A stretch of DNA of 64,000 bases from Schinkia azotoformans LMG 9581. GTDB lineage: Bacteria > Bacillota > Bacilli > Bacillales > Bacillaceae_J. The notes below the pieces were generated by a model, which had not been told where the DNA came from, did not search any database, and was given only the letters and a program-made list of their open reading frames with translations. The position numbers and the translations under genes are program-made. This document shows positions 53,265 through 62,225 of the stretch, piece by piece. The DNA lies in contig NZ_AJLR01000044.1 in assembly GCF_000307855.1 (NCBI RefSeq), positions 1-64,000 on the forward strand, read 5' to 3'. The number at the start of each line of letters is the position of its first letter. The first letter of the stretch is position 1.

Positions 53265-54630
53265 TCGCTGCTACCTCCCCTGCTATTCTTCCCATACTAG
53301 CTCCCATTGTAAGTCCAAATCCGGCTAAATAGCCTCGTCTCAGTACGTTTCCGGCGGCAATTTCTCCGCAAGCAAACATATTTTTAGTAACACTTCCATC
53401 ATCCATGACCATTCTTGCTTCCTCGGTCACTTTCACTGCAAGATATGTGAAGGTAATTCCCGTTTTAAGTGGATAAGCATAAAACGGACCCTTTTCAATT
53501 TTTAATGCCCAGTGACTCTTTTGTGGTGTTAGACCTTCTGTTTTGCAATCGTCTAATTCTGCAGGATTAAAGTTTCCAGGACGACATGCGTTATTAAAAT
53601 CTTTCACCGTTTTCTCCACAGCCTCCGGATTAAGGCCTAGCTTCCCAGCTAATTCCTTAATTGTTGGTGCTTCAACAGGTTTCCAAACGGAAGGCAAGAA
53701 TCTCATTCGGGCTTCGCTATCAATAATTGAGTAGGCCACTTGATCAGGTTGTCTAGCTATTAATCCACCCCAAATTGCATAACGTTTTGGCCAGAAGTCT
53801 TCCCCTTCATCATAGAATCTTTGACCATTCTTGTTAACCACAATTCCAAACGGTACACTATCAAGACGTGTTACGATACCACCATCAAACTTAGGCGCTC
53901 TACCATCAACAGCTACTGCGTGGAATGCGTCCTTTTCACCCACTTGGGCAGCCCCTTTATTTAATAGCATTTCAAGGACATTACCAGTATTATATGGGGT
54001 TCCACGGATAATGAAATTATCAGCAGCTTCACCCCAATAGCGCTTATGCCATTCAATATTTGCTTCAAAACCACCACACGCAAAAATAATCGCCTTTGCT
54101 TTGATTATCACTACTTTATTATCTATAAGTACCTTCGCAGCCTTGAACTCATTATTTTCTATAACCACATCTTCAAGCTTGGCATCGTACAATACTTCTA
54201 CACCTTTTTTCTTGGCTGTCTGATAATAAGAATTCATTACGGCTTTCCCACCGCCAAGCTGAAATATATTCGTTCTACCTAAATGAAGTGTTCCGGAAAG
54301 TGTTGGCTGCCAACGAATACCCTGACTCTCTAACCAATCAGGAAGCTCTGCCGATTTTCTTACTATTAATCTAGCAAGACTTTCATTTATTTCTCCTCCG
54401 GCCACACGTTTTAAATCGTCCATAAATTCCTCTTCCGTATATTGGCCCTGCATATACTCGCTTTCCTCCAAGTGCATACATCTATAGTCGCGAGTAAGTC
54501 TGCTATTTCCTCCACGGTAAAAGTGAGGAGCACGTTCAATCACTAGCACTTTTGCACCGCGATCACGGGCTGACAGGGCAGCTGCCATAGCGGCGTTTCC
54601 GCCACCGACTACTAAAACTTCTGTTTCCAT
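53254..54630 (-). CDS. tcuA: FAD-dependent tricarballylate dehydrogenase TcuA (copy 2)
   Basis: A flavoprotein that oxidises tricarballylate to cis-aconitate. The FAD motif is VLVVGGGNAAMAAALSARDRG, with FYRGGNSRLTRDYRCMH, then FACGGFEANIEWHKRYWG in the core and FACGEIAAGNVLRRGYLAGFGLT at the end (key Gly, His and Arg residues named by motif only). I choose ATG 54630, nine bases after AAAGGAG, giving 458 residues. It is directly coupled to tcuB, the arrangement of the known tcu operon, so this copy is the better TcuA candidate. Confidence 0.9.
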   Translation of the reverse strand: METEVLVVGGGNAAMAAALSARDRGAKVLVIERAPHFYRGGNSRLTRDYRCMHLEESEYMQGQYTEEEFMDDLKRVAGGEINESLARLIVRKSAELPDWLESQGIRWQPTLSGTLHLGRTNIFQLGGGKAVMNSYYQTAKKKGVEVLYDAKLEDVVIENNEFKAAKVLIDNKVVIIKAKAIIFACGGFEANIEWHKRYWGEAADNFIIRGTPYNTGNVLEMLLNKGAAQVGEKDAFHAVAVDGRAPKFDGGIVTRLDSVPFGIVVNKNGQRFYDEGEDFWPKRYAIWGGLIARQPDQVAYSIIDSEARMRFLPSVWKPVEAPTIKELAGKLGLNPEAVEKTVKDFNNACRPGNFNPAELDDCKTEGLTPQKSHWALKIEKGPFYAYPLKTGITFTYLAVKVTEEARMVMDDGSVTKNMFACGEIAAGNVLRRGYLAGFGLTMGASMGRIAGEVAANAI

Positions 54631-54946
54631 ATATATAAGGGCTCCTTTCAATAATTCTCTTGAAATAAGAATAATATATTTTAATCAATAAAAGAAATAT
54701 CAATAATTTATATATGTCAATAAAATAATTCTATGTTTCTCTTAGTTTTACAGTATTATTGAAAAGGCACCTAATTCAAACCAAAAAAATTTACTCAAGG
54801 CAAAAAGATACATCTATTTATTCGTGCATTGACGAAATAAGCTATAAGTGCTAAAATTTCTGTTATATTTTTAAAATATAATATATCAATATAAACTAAA
54901 TACTAGTTTGCGATGAAAGCTATGGATAACACTATAGTTGGAGCGG

Positions 54947-55076
54947 CTTCTGGAGAGACTGTACCTAGTACAGCGCCGAAGGATTCACAATCTCAGGCAA
55001 AAGAACAGAAGAGTAACGACAATAAAATTGTTATTCTGCTATTCTATGAGATTGGAAGTATCCAATCTCATTTTTT
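54947..55076 (+). ncRNA. glycine riboswitch with terminator
   Basis: A single glycine aptamer upstream of an amino acid permease. P1 is CTTCTG/CAGAAG (54947-54952 with 55006-55011). CTGTAC/GTACAG (54959-54964 with 54968-54973) and GATT/AATC form the other helices. The conserved GGAGAGAC, CGCCGAAGG (54974-54982) and CTCAGGCAAAAG are all present. An intrinsic terminator follows: ATGAGATTGG with CCAATCTCAT (55046-55071) and six T. The second aptamer common in this class is absent. For a transport gene I would expect control of glycine entry, but whether glycine turns it on or off is not clear by eye. Confidence 0.88.
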
Positions 55077-55132
55077 GTTGCCTAATGTCCTTGTGAATAA
55101 TATCAAAATAGTATCTACAGGGGGCGTAAAAA

Positions 55133-56503
55133 TTGGCTACAAAGGAATTAAAACGTGATTTAAAAAACCGTCATGTCCAGCTTATTGCAATTGGGGGCAC
55201 GATCGGTACAGGTTTATTTTTAGGATCAGGAAAGTCAATCCAACTGGCTGGTCCATCGATTATTTTCACCTATTTACTTGTCGGTATTGCATTGTTTTTT
55301 GTTATGAGGGCTCTGGGAGAGTTGCTTTTATCTAATTCCGGTTATAAGTCTTTCACTGACTTTGCTACCGACTATATCAGTCCTTGGGCGGGCTTTGTAA
55401 CTGGTTGGACCTACTGGTTTTGCTGGATTATGACCGCAATGGCGGATATTATTGCAGTCGGTGTCTATACGCAATACTGGTTTGACATCCCACAATGGGT
55501 ACCTGCTCTTATCTGTCTTGTTATTTTATTAGGTTTCAATTTATTAACCGTTAAGCTGTTCGGAGAATTAGAGTTTTGGTTTGCGATCATTAAAGTAATC
55601 ACCATCATTGCTTTGATTATTGTTGGAATTGTCCTATTAGTTATAGGATTTCAAACGAATACTGGAACTGTTTCGGTCACAAATCTTTGGAGCCACGGGG
55701 GGATGTTCCCACACGGAGTAACGGGTTTCTTATTTTCATTACAAATGGTAGTCTTTGCTTTTGTCGGCGTGGAGTTGGTAGGCGTTTCAGCTGCAGAAAC
55801 AGCTAATCCGCAAAAAAGTATACCATCCGCAATTAATAAAATCCCTGTTCGGATTCTACTTTTCTATGTTGGAGCACTTTTTGTTATTCTCTGTATTAAT
55901 CCTTGGGATAAGTTGAGTGCATCAAGCAGCCCTTTCGTAGAAGTATTTTCATTGATTGGTATCCCGGTTGCTGCAGGTATTATCAATTTTGTCGTGTTGA
56001 CATCTGCTGCATCTGCGTGCAATAGTGGTTTATTTTCAACGAGCAGAATTTTATATAATTTGAGTTCCAATAAATTGGCACATCACAAATTTACGATTTT
56101 GAATAAGAATCATGTTCCAAGCAATGCCTTAGTTACGTCAGCGATTGTTCTTTCCGTCGGTGCCCTATTGAGCAAGGTTGTACCGGAGCAAGCTTTTACG
56201 ATCGTTACAACGATCAGCGCCATCTGTTTCATTTGGGTTTGGAGCATTATTCTAATTTCACATATACGCTATACGAAGAGTCGTCCAGATTTAAGAGCGA
56301 AATCAACCTTTAAAGCTCCATTAACACCGTTTATTAATTATGTTGTTTTAGCTTTATTTGCATTTATTTTAGTAGTTATGCTCTTTGCAAAGGATACACG
56401 AATTCCATTATTATTAACACCACTTTGGTTTATTATTTTGACATTCATCTACAATTCGTGCCATAGTTCCCGACCCTCTGTCCCAATGAAAAAATTTAAA
56501 TAA
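55133..56503 (+). CDS. AAT-family amino acid permease, glycine/alanine/serine type
   Basis: A 456-residue amino acid-proton symporter of the AAT family with twelve helices. It opens with RHVQLIAIGGTIGTGLFLGSG and contains FAFVGVELVGVSAAET. It resembles CycA/AapA, which carry glycine, D-alanine and D-serine. The glycine riboswitch just upstream supports glycine or alanine as substrate. The start is TTG with GGGGG before it. The last 15 or so codons run through a dispersed repeat (56461-56485), so the C-terminus has probably been replaced. Confidence 0.9.
   Translation: MATKELKRDLKNRHVQLIAIGGTIGTGLFLGSGKSIQLAGPSIIFTYLLVGIALFFVMRALGELLLSNSGYKSFTDFATDYISPWAGFVTGWTYWFCWIMTAMADIIAVGVYTQYWFDIPQWVPALICLVILLGFNLLTVKLFGELEFWFAIIKVITIIALIIVGIVLLVIGFQTNTGTVSVTNLWSHGGMFPHGVTGFLFSLQMVVFAFVGVELVGVSAAETANPQKSIPSAINKIPVRILLFYVGALFVILCINPWDKLSASSSPFVEVFSLIGIPVAAGIINFVVLTSAASACNSGLFSTSRILYNLSSNKLAHHKFTILNKNHVPSNALVTSAIVLSVGALLSKVVPEQAFTIVTTISAICFIWVWSIILISHIRYTKSRPDLRAKSTFKAPLTPFINYVVLALFAFILVVMLFAKDTRIPLLLTPLWFIILTFIYNSCHSSRPSVPMKKFK
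56461..56485 (-). repeat. dispersed GGGACAGAG-type repeat, copy 3, within coding DNA
   Basis: CCATAGTTCCCGACCCTCTG followed by TCCCA matches copy 1 at 22402 and lies inside the end of the permease gene. Confidence 0.7.
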
Positions 56504-56562
56504 AACTATTGACTAATAATTTAAAGTTTTGCTAATATACTATCAAACAAGAAAATCAATGA

Positions 56563-56809
56563 CGAGAAGAGTAAGATAAAATCCCCGTTCCCCAGAGAGT
56601 CGATGCTTGGTGAAAATCGACGTTCAGGCTTTATCCGAAAATCATCTCTGAGATGCAAAGCTGAAAACAGTAAGCTTTGACGGGTTGTCCGCCGTTACGA
56701 TGGAACACGTATGATGGTACGTTGACTGAGTGTCGTATATTTATATATACGGAATAAGGGTGGTAACGCGAGCTATAGACTCGTCCCTATTTTTGGGACG
56801 GGTCTTTTT
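56563..56809 (+). ncRNA. T-box leader of brnQ, isoleucine type
   Basis: A complete T-box riboswitch. Stem I includes GATAAA/TTTATC (56575-56580 with 56630-56635), AGAGAGTCGATG and GGTGAAAATCGACG. The specifier loop reads CGAAA-ATC-ATC, giving ATC (56641-56643), an isoleucine codon. The T-box AGGGTGGTAACGCG is at 56757-56770. The terminator stem (56778-56787 with 56795-56804) is followed by five T. Uncharged tRNA-Ile would stabilise the antiterminator and switch on brnQ. Confidence 0.92.
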
Positions 56810-56839
56810 GTTTTTTAAAAATAACAAAAGGAGAGATTG

Positions 56840-58177
56840 ATGATGAAAAAACTGGATACTTTATTTATCGGATTTATGCTATTTTCAATGTTCTTTGGAG
56901 CTGGAAATCTAATTTTTCCACCAGTGCTTGGTGCAAGTTCGGGAGTGAACTACTGGTTGGCAATGGCAGGTTTTATCGTAACAGGAGTCGGTCTTCCTTT
57001 CATCGTTCTTTTAGCTATTTCATTAGTAAAGGGCGGTGTACAAACAATAGGAAATCGGGTACATCCTGTTTTTAGTACGGTATTTACAGTTGCTGTTTAT
57101 TTATGTATCGGACCTTTCTTAGCAATCCCCAGAAATGCAAATGTGGCTTTTGAAATGGGTTTTGCCCCTTATATGGGTGGATCAATGAATAAGACATTAG
57201 TTTTATTATTGTTTTCTGTATTATTTTTCGCACTTGTCTATATGGTTAGTTTAAATCCTACTAAAATGGAAAAGTATATGGGTCGTTTTATTACCCCGAC
57301 TCTACTTCTTGCAATGGTTGTATTATGTGTAGTCGGCTTTGTTAAGCTTGATTCGCCATTTCAACACCCAACAGAGCAATATACATCAGGTGCCTTTTTC
57401 ACAGGATTTCTTGAAGGATATAACACGATGGACGCCCTTGCTGCTCTAGCTTTTGGGATTGTAATTCTTTCGGCAATCAAAAAACGCGGTGTAAAAGACA
57501 GTAAACAATTAAGAAACTATACTTTAAAAGCAAGTTTAATTGCAGGAATCTTACTATCAATGATCTATGTTTGTCTTGGTGTAATTGGTGCAAGAATGGC
57601 TGGAACAGGAACATTTGAAAATGGGACGGAAATTCTTTCTACTGCTGCAACTTTGTTATTAGGTCAAAACGGTACGATGTTACTTGGCTTAATTTTTACA
57701 CTTGCTTGTTTTACTACAGTTGTTGGATTAACTACTGCATGTGGCCATTATTTTTCAGAATTAATTCCGAAAGCCAATTATAAAACAGTTATTTTGGTTG
57801 TTACATTGGTTGGTTTTACATTATCAAATTTAGGCTTAAATCAAATCTTGAAAGTTTCGGTTCCATTCTTAGTAACGGCTTATCCGTTGACTATTGTATT
57901 GATCACATTAACCTTCTTCAGCCGCTACTATAGAAGCCAAAGAAAAGTTTATGGCAGCGCGATGTTATTTACAGGAATTGTTGCTGTAATGGGAGGATTA
58001 AATGCATTCGGCCTTGATCTTGGACCATTGCAAACGATGAAAGAAATGCTTCCTCTTTCCTCTGTCGGAATGGAATGGGTTGTTCCCGCTCTTGTTGGTA
58101 CTGTTACGGGGTTAGTATTAGACAAATTTGGGGCAAAACCTCAGGTTGTTGAGAATTTAGAGGCGAAGGCTTCATAA
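56840..58177 (+). CDS. brnQ: branched-chain amino acid transporter BrnQ
   Basis: A cation-coupled carrier of isoleucine, leucine and valine. The 445-residue protein has about twelve helices and the family opening FIGFMLFSMFFGAGNLIFPP (20 residues). It is controlled by an isoleucine-specific T-box, so isoleucine shortage should raise its level. AAAGGAG lies six bases before ATG 56840, and a second ATG follows immediately. A dispersed repeat follows the stop codon and there is no clear terminator of its own. Confidence 0.94.
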   Translation: MMKKLDTLFIGFMLFSMFFGAGNLIFPPVLGASSGVNYWLAMAGFIVTGVGLPFIVLLAISLVKGGVQTIGNRVHPVFSTVFTVAVYLCIGPFLAIPRNANVAFEMGFAPYMGGSMNKTLVLLLFSVLFFALVYMVSLNPTKMEKYMGRFITPTLLLAMVVLCVVGFVKLDSPFQHPTEQYTSGAFFTGFLEGYNTMDALAALAFGIVILSAIKKRGVKDSKQLRNYTLKASLIAGILLSMIYVCLGVIGARMAGTGTFENGTEILSTAATLLLGQNGTMLLGLIFTLACFTTVVGLTTACGHYFSELIPKANYKTVILVVTLVGFTLSNLGLNQILKVSVPFLVTAYPLTIVLITLTFFSRYYRSQRKVYGSAMLFTGIVAVMGGLNAFGLDLGPLQTMKEMLPLSSVGMEWVVPALVGTVTGLVLDKFGAKPQVVENLEAKAS

Positions 58178-58230
58178 GCGGGACACAGAGGTCGGGGTTT
58201 TGGGACAACAGGGTCGGGTTCTCCGGCCCA
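58178..58230. repeat. dispersed GGGACAGAG-type repeat, copies 4 and 5 in tandem
   Basis: GCGGGACACAGAGGTCGGGG (58178-58197) and TGGGACAACAGGGTCGGGTT (58201-58220) sit head to tail, starting on the last base of the brnQ stop region. The second continues CTCCGGCCCA. Confidence 0.75.
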
Positions 58231-58327
58231 TTTTCTATTGAATTGGGAAATCCTATTCGTAGTTCAATTCACTTACTTGTATTATAATTTTATAATATAA
58301 GTATCTTACAACAAAGAAGGTTTTATA

Positions 58328-59479
58328 ATGGCAACATTGCGTTTACGGACGAATCATAAAACAATACAATTCTTAGGTACACTTGTAATCGCAAGCATCG
58401 GTGGGTTCATCTTTACCCTATTTGGATTGCCCATACCTTGGTTATTGGGTTCGATGACGGCTATTTTAATTACATCTCGCTTCCGGTCAGTTCAATTTTT
58501 AACTTGGCCAAGATGGGTTAGAGATACTGGATTAATCATAGTTGGTTATTCAATTGGTTTATCCTTTACCCAAAGCTCTCTCCTACAAATGATTGTCAAA
58601 ATTCCTTCCATGCTTCTAATAACCTTGACAATCACCATCATCGCAGCCATTGGTGCTTACTTGGTTTCTAGACTTTCAGGGGTGGACTACCCCACCGTTT
58701 TAACCGGGAGTATTCCTGGTGGACTTACCCAAATGATTATTTTTGCGGAAGAGGTTAAAGGGATTGATATAACGACAGTCACCTTCTTTCAGGTTACAAG
58801 AATGCTCATGATAGTTATTTTTGTTCCATTACTTATTTTCTCCCCTTTATTTCCTATGGGAGAAATTCCAGTAACATCTGGAACACTTCTAAATGAAGTG
58901 ACACTTAAGGAATTCCCAGTAACATTACTCGTTTTCTTTTTGTTCCTATCTTTCATTTTTGCCAAAATGGGTAAAAAGCTTAAGTTACCAACTGCCTATC
59001 TAGTAGGTCCTATTCTGGGCACGGCAATCCTAAATGTTTTGGGCTTTGGAGGGCCAGCAGCCCCTTCTTCATTATTAGATCTTTCCCAGTTAATGATTGG
59101 CGGGTATATTGGATTATTATTGAAACCAGAAAAATTGCAAAACAAAGCAAAAACCATTCCATTAGCCCTTCTAAACGGGGTGGTAATGGTTGGCGCTTCT
59201 TTTGCCCTTAGCTTTATATTTATGCACTTCTACCAATTTTCACTCGCGACAGCCTTCTTAAGTCTAGCCCCTGGTGGAATGGAACAAATGGCCATCATTG
59301 CTCATGAGGTGAACGCAGACCTATCTATGGTAACCGGCTATCAATTGTTCAGATTGTTTTTTATTTATTTCGCCGTACCACCCATACTTAAACGGGTCTT
59401 ACTACAACATAATCGAAGAAAGCAAAAACGGGACACAGGGTCGGGTTCTTTGGCTCAAAATCATAGTGGAAGAGGCTGA
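58328..59479 (+). CDS. AbrB-family membrane protein (second copy)
   Basis: A 383-residue membrane protein with two repeated halves, each with a Pro-Gly-Gly motif (TGSIPGGLTQM and LAPGGMEQMA). It is the same family as the gene at 42613. Function is unproven and transport is likely. The last 16 or so residues, RDTGSGSLAQNHSGRG, are encoded by a dispersed repeat and a hairpin, so the natural C-terminus has probably been extended. It is convergent with the SLC13-type gene. Confidence 0.82.
   Translation: MATLRLRTNHKTIQFLGTLVIASIGGFIFTLFGLPIPWLLGSMTAILITSRFRSVQFLTWPRWVRDTGLIIVGYSIGLSFTQSSLLQMIVKIPSMLLITLTITIIAAIGAYLVSRLSGVDYPTVLTGSIPGGLTQMIIFAEEVKGIDITTVTFFQVTRMLMIVIFVPLLIFSPLFPMGEIPVTSGTLLNEVTLKEFPVTLLVFFLFLSFIFAKMGKKLKLPTAYLVGPILGTAILNVLGFGGPAAPSSLLDLSQLMIGGYIGLLLKPEKLQNKAKTIPLALLNGVVMVGASFALSFIFMHFYQFSLATAFLSLAPGGMEQMAIIAHEVNADLSMVTGYQLFRLFFIYFAVPPILKRVLLQHNRRKQKRDTGSGSLAQNHSGRG
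59429..59460. repeat. dispersed GGGACAGAG-type repeat, copy 6, within coding DNA
   Basis: ACGGGACACAGGGTCGGGTT followed by CTTTGGCTC lies inside the last codons of the AbrB-family gene and closely matches copies 4 and 5. Confidence 0.7.
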
Positions 59480-59495
59480 CCTAAGGTCAGCCTCT
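59471..59495. terminator. hairpin between AbrB-family and SLC13-type genes
   Basis: AGAGGCTGACC (59471-59481) pairs perfectly with GGTCAGCCTCT (59485-59495). It contains the AbrB-family stop codon. The sequence repeats the hairpin at 41847-41877. Confidence 0.65.
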
Positions 59496-59497
59496 AT

Positions 59498-61339
59498 TTA
59501 AAATGAAAAAATCATTGGAATTGCCAGCATCATCACGATAAACATGACAATTTGCATTGGAATACCGATTTTCACAAAGTCGCTGAACTTGTAGCCACCT
59601 GCCGTCATGACCAACGCATTCGTCGGTGATGCAACTGGTGTAGCGAAGGCCATACTGGCTGCAACCGCAACTGCAATCAAAAACGGATACGGGCTAACGC
59701 CGATACCAAGTGCGGCATTCATCGCAATTGGAGCAAACAAAACAGCTGTTGCCGTATTACTAATAAATTGCCCAAACACCATGGTGACTAAATAAATACC
59801 TATCAATACGCCGGTCGGTCCATAATCACCGAGCAAACGAATAATCCCTTCGGACAGATACACCATTCCGCCTGTTTTTTCCAAGGCTGTAGCTAAAGGA
59901 AGCATGCAAGCGATCAGGATAATACTTTCCCAGTTCAATTGACTATAGGCGTCATCCATATTCCGCAAACATCCAGTGATAATCATTGACACCGCTCCGA
60001 TTAACACTGAAATAACTGGTGGAAATACTTCCAAAATCATTAAAACGACCATGAAAAGCAGAATAATTCCGGCTATTGGTGCTTTTCCACTAGCGGAAGC
60101 CATACTTGCATGCACTTTCGGCTGACCAACAACTACGACATCTTTTGTTTCTTTAGAAAGTAAGTCAATTTCGTCCCACGATCCTTGCACCAAAAGGGCA
60201 TCACCAAAACGAAGATGGACATTTGACATCTCTTTTAAGATATATGTACCTTTGCGGTTAATCCCAATAATATTTAAATTATATTTTTCCCTAAAATCAA
60301 TTTCACGAATTGTTTTGTTAATTAATTTTGAATAAGGGGTTAATAGGACCTCTGCAACTCCAAGTTGACTAGAGACGAGATGATTACTTTCCAGCTCTTC
60401 TGTTTCTAATACAAGTTGATAATCATTCACCAATTTTTCAACCTGCACACGGGAGCCTTGAATATAAAGAATATCCTTAGGATGGATCACACTTGCAGGT
60501 CCAGCCATCTCTTGATATGTAATTGGCAAAAGACTTCTGCCCTCTCCGGCTTTTCGATCAATTTTCAAAATACATAGCTGATATTGTGCCGGGATCTTTA
60601 AATCTGACAACAATTTATCTACCATCGGAGATACTTCCGTAATTTGAACTCGATGTAAAATTCCTTCTAAATGATAGTTTTGAATAAGATCCTTAGGGGA
60701 CAATTGATTGTTTTCTGTTTGCTTTTTGTTTTGCCCATTCGGTAGCAATATATTTCTTACTAAAAAAAGATAAATAATCCCTGTTGTCGCTGCAATAATC
60801 CCAATTGGGGTTATATCAAAAAATTTCAAACGTTCAAAGCCATGCTCCGCTAGTGTTTGACTGATAATCAAATTGGGTGGAGAAGCAATTAATGTCATTA
60901 ACCCTGATAAGCTTGCTGCATAAGAAAGTGGGATTAAAAACTTTGAAACATCTTTTTTAATACTTATCGCAATGCTGATCACAACCGGCAGCATAATCGC
61001 AACTGTTCCGGTATTACTCATAAATGACCCAACAAAAATCACTATTAATAATAGTAAAACAAATAATTTTTTCTCGCTGTTACCGGACCAATCTAAAAGC
61101 AGATTACCAGCCTTTTGTGCAAGGCCTGTACGAAGAATACCTGCTCCTACAACAAATAAACCGGCAATCATGATAACAACTGAGTTTGAAAATCCAGCCA
61201 AAGCCTCTGCTGGTTCCAATATTCCTGTCAAAACAAGAGCTAACAAAGCTAACAAACTAACAAAATCAGCACGAATTCGATTGCTCATGAAAAGGGCGAT
61301 CGTAATCCCCAGAATTAAAAACGTAATTATAAGTTGCAT
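59498..61339 (-). CDS. SLC13/DASS-type anion permease with two TrkA-C domains
   Basis: A 613-residue permease. The N-terminal helices (about 1-195) and the C-terminal helices (about 410-613) frame a soluble part with two RCK_C (TrkA-C) domains (about 225-395), a layout seen in YfbS-type proteins. Substrate-binding SNT motifs are present in each half (SNTGTVAIMLP and SNTATAVLFAP). Family members carry sulfate, phosphate, succinate or citrate. The soluble domains may gate the channel. The substrate is undecided. Confidence 0.88.
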   Translation of the reverse strand: MQLIITFLILGITIALFMSNRIRADFVSLLALLALVLTGILEPAEALAGFSNSVVIMIAGLFVVGAGILRTGLAQKAGNLLLDWSGNSEKKLFVLLLLIVIFVGSFMSNTGTVAIMLPVVISIAISIKKDVSKFLIPLSYAASLSGLMTLIASPPNLIISQTLAEHGFERLKFFDITPIGIIAATTGIIYLFLVRNILLPNGQNKKQTENNQLSPKDLIQNYHLEGILHRVQITEVSPMVDKLLSDLKIPAQYQLCILKIDRKAGEGRSLLPITYQEMAGPASVIHPKDILYIQGSRVQVEKLVNDYQLVLETEELESNHLVSSQLGVAEVLLTPYSKLINKTIREIDFREKYNLNIIGINRKGTYILKEMSNVHLRFGDALLVQGSWDEIDLLSKETKDVVVVGQPKVHASMASASGKAPIAGIILLFMVVLMILEVFPPVISVLIGAVSMIITGCLRNMDDAYSQLNWESIILIACMLPLATALEKTGGMVYLSEGIIRLLGDYGPTGVLIGIYLVTMVFGQFISNTATAVLFAPIAMNAALGIGVSPYPFLIAVAVAASMAFATPVASPTNALVMTAGGYKFSDFVKIGIPMQIVMFIVMMLAIPMIFSF

Positions 61340-61525
61340 TGATATAATTTTCCTCCAAGATTTTAGGGCAACAATTAATACTTGTTGAAGATCTCCCCCC
61401 TCATTGTATGAAACTTCTGAGGTTTAATCCATTGTAAATCAAAATAAGTCATAATATAGCCATTTCTTTTCAAATGATAGTACAATAGGTAAAAACATAA
61501 AGGAAACCATCCAGAGGTGAGCATA

Positions 61526-62212
61526 TTGAAAAGGTACAAAACCCTATTATTCGATGTTGATGATACACTCTTAGACTTTGGTGCTGCGGAAAGTGCGGCA
61601 TTGCGTCAATTATTTAAGGAGCAGAAATTAACCTTAACGCCAGAAATAGAATCCCATTACAAAAAATTCAACAAAGGACTTTGGTGGTCTTATGAGGCTG
61701 GTGAGATCAGCCGGGATGAATTACTGAATTCCCGCTTTTCGAAGTTTTTTAGGGAATACGGTCAAGAAGTCGATGGAATATTGTTAGAAAAGAGATTTCG
61801 AAGTTACTTAAGAGAAGGGTACCAACTAATTAATGGAGCCTTTGAATTGATTAAAGACTTGGAGAAGGAATTTGATCTGTATATTATCACAAATGGAGTG
61901 TCCGAAACTCAGGATAAACGTTTACGTGCTTCGGGGCTACATCCTCTATTTAAGAATGTTTTTGTTTCGGATGATATCGGTTATCAAAAGCCAAGGAAAG
62001 AATTCTTTGATTATGTTTTTTCACGGATTCCTAAATTCACCGAAAAACAAAGCTTAGTTATTGGTGATTCATTAGGTTCTGATATAAAAGGAGCCGAACT
62101 TGCGGGACTCGACTCCTGTTGGTTTAACCCGGAAAAGAATCCGAATAAAACAACCATTAAGCCAACCTATGAAATTAGGAAGCTTAATGAGCTTTATAAA
62201 ATATTAAGCTAA
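61526..62212 (+). CDS. yfnB: HAD-superfamily hydrolase, YfnB/YjjG type
   Basis: A 228-residue phosphatase of the HAD family, probably a nucleotide (pyrimidine) phosphatase like E. coli YjjG. HAD motif I is LLFDVDDTLLDF, motif II ITNGVS, motif III the Lys in QKPRKEFF, and motif IV VIGDSLGSDIKGAELAGLD. It resembles B. subtilis YfnB closely from its first residues (KRYKTLLFDVDDTLLDF). This supports the TTG start at 61526, six bases after AGAGGTG, over the upstream GTG. Confidence 0.88.
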   Translation: MKRYKTLLFDVDDTLLDFGAAESAALRQLFKEQKLTLTPEIESHYKKFNKGLWWSYEAGEISRDELLNSRFSKFFREYGQEVDGILLEKRFRSYLREGYQLINGAFELIKDLEKEFDLYIITNGVSETQDKRLRASGLHPLFKNVFVSDDIGYQKPRKEFFDYVFSRIPKFTEKQSLVIGDSLGSDIKGAELAGLDSCWFNPEKNPNKTTIKPTYEIRKLNELYKILS

Positions 62213-62225
62213 TAAATATACAAAA

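Noticed and set aside
54913-55158. 81-codon open frame on the plus strand before the amino acid permease
   Set aside because: It lies across the glycine riboswitch and its terminator, has no ribosome binding site and no protein-like composition.
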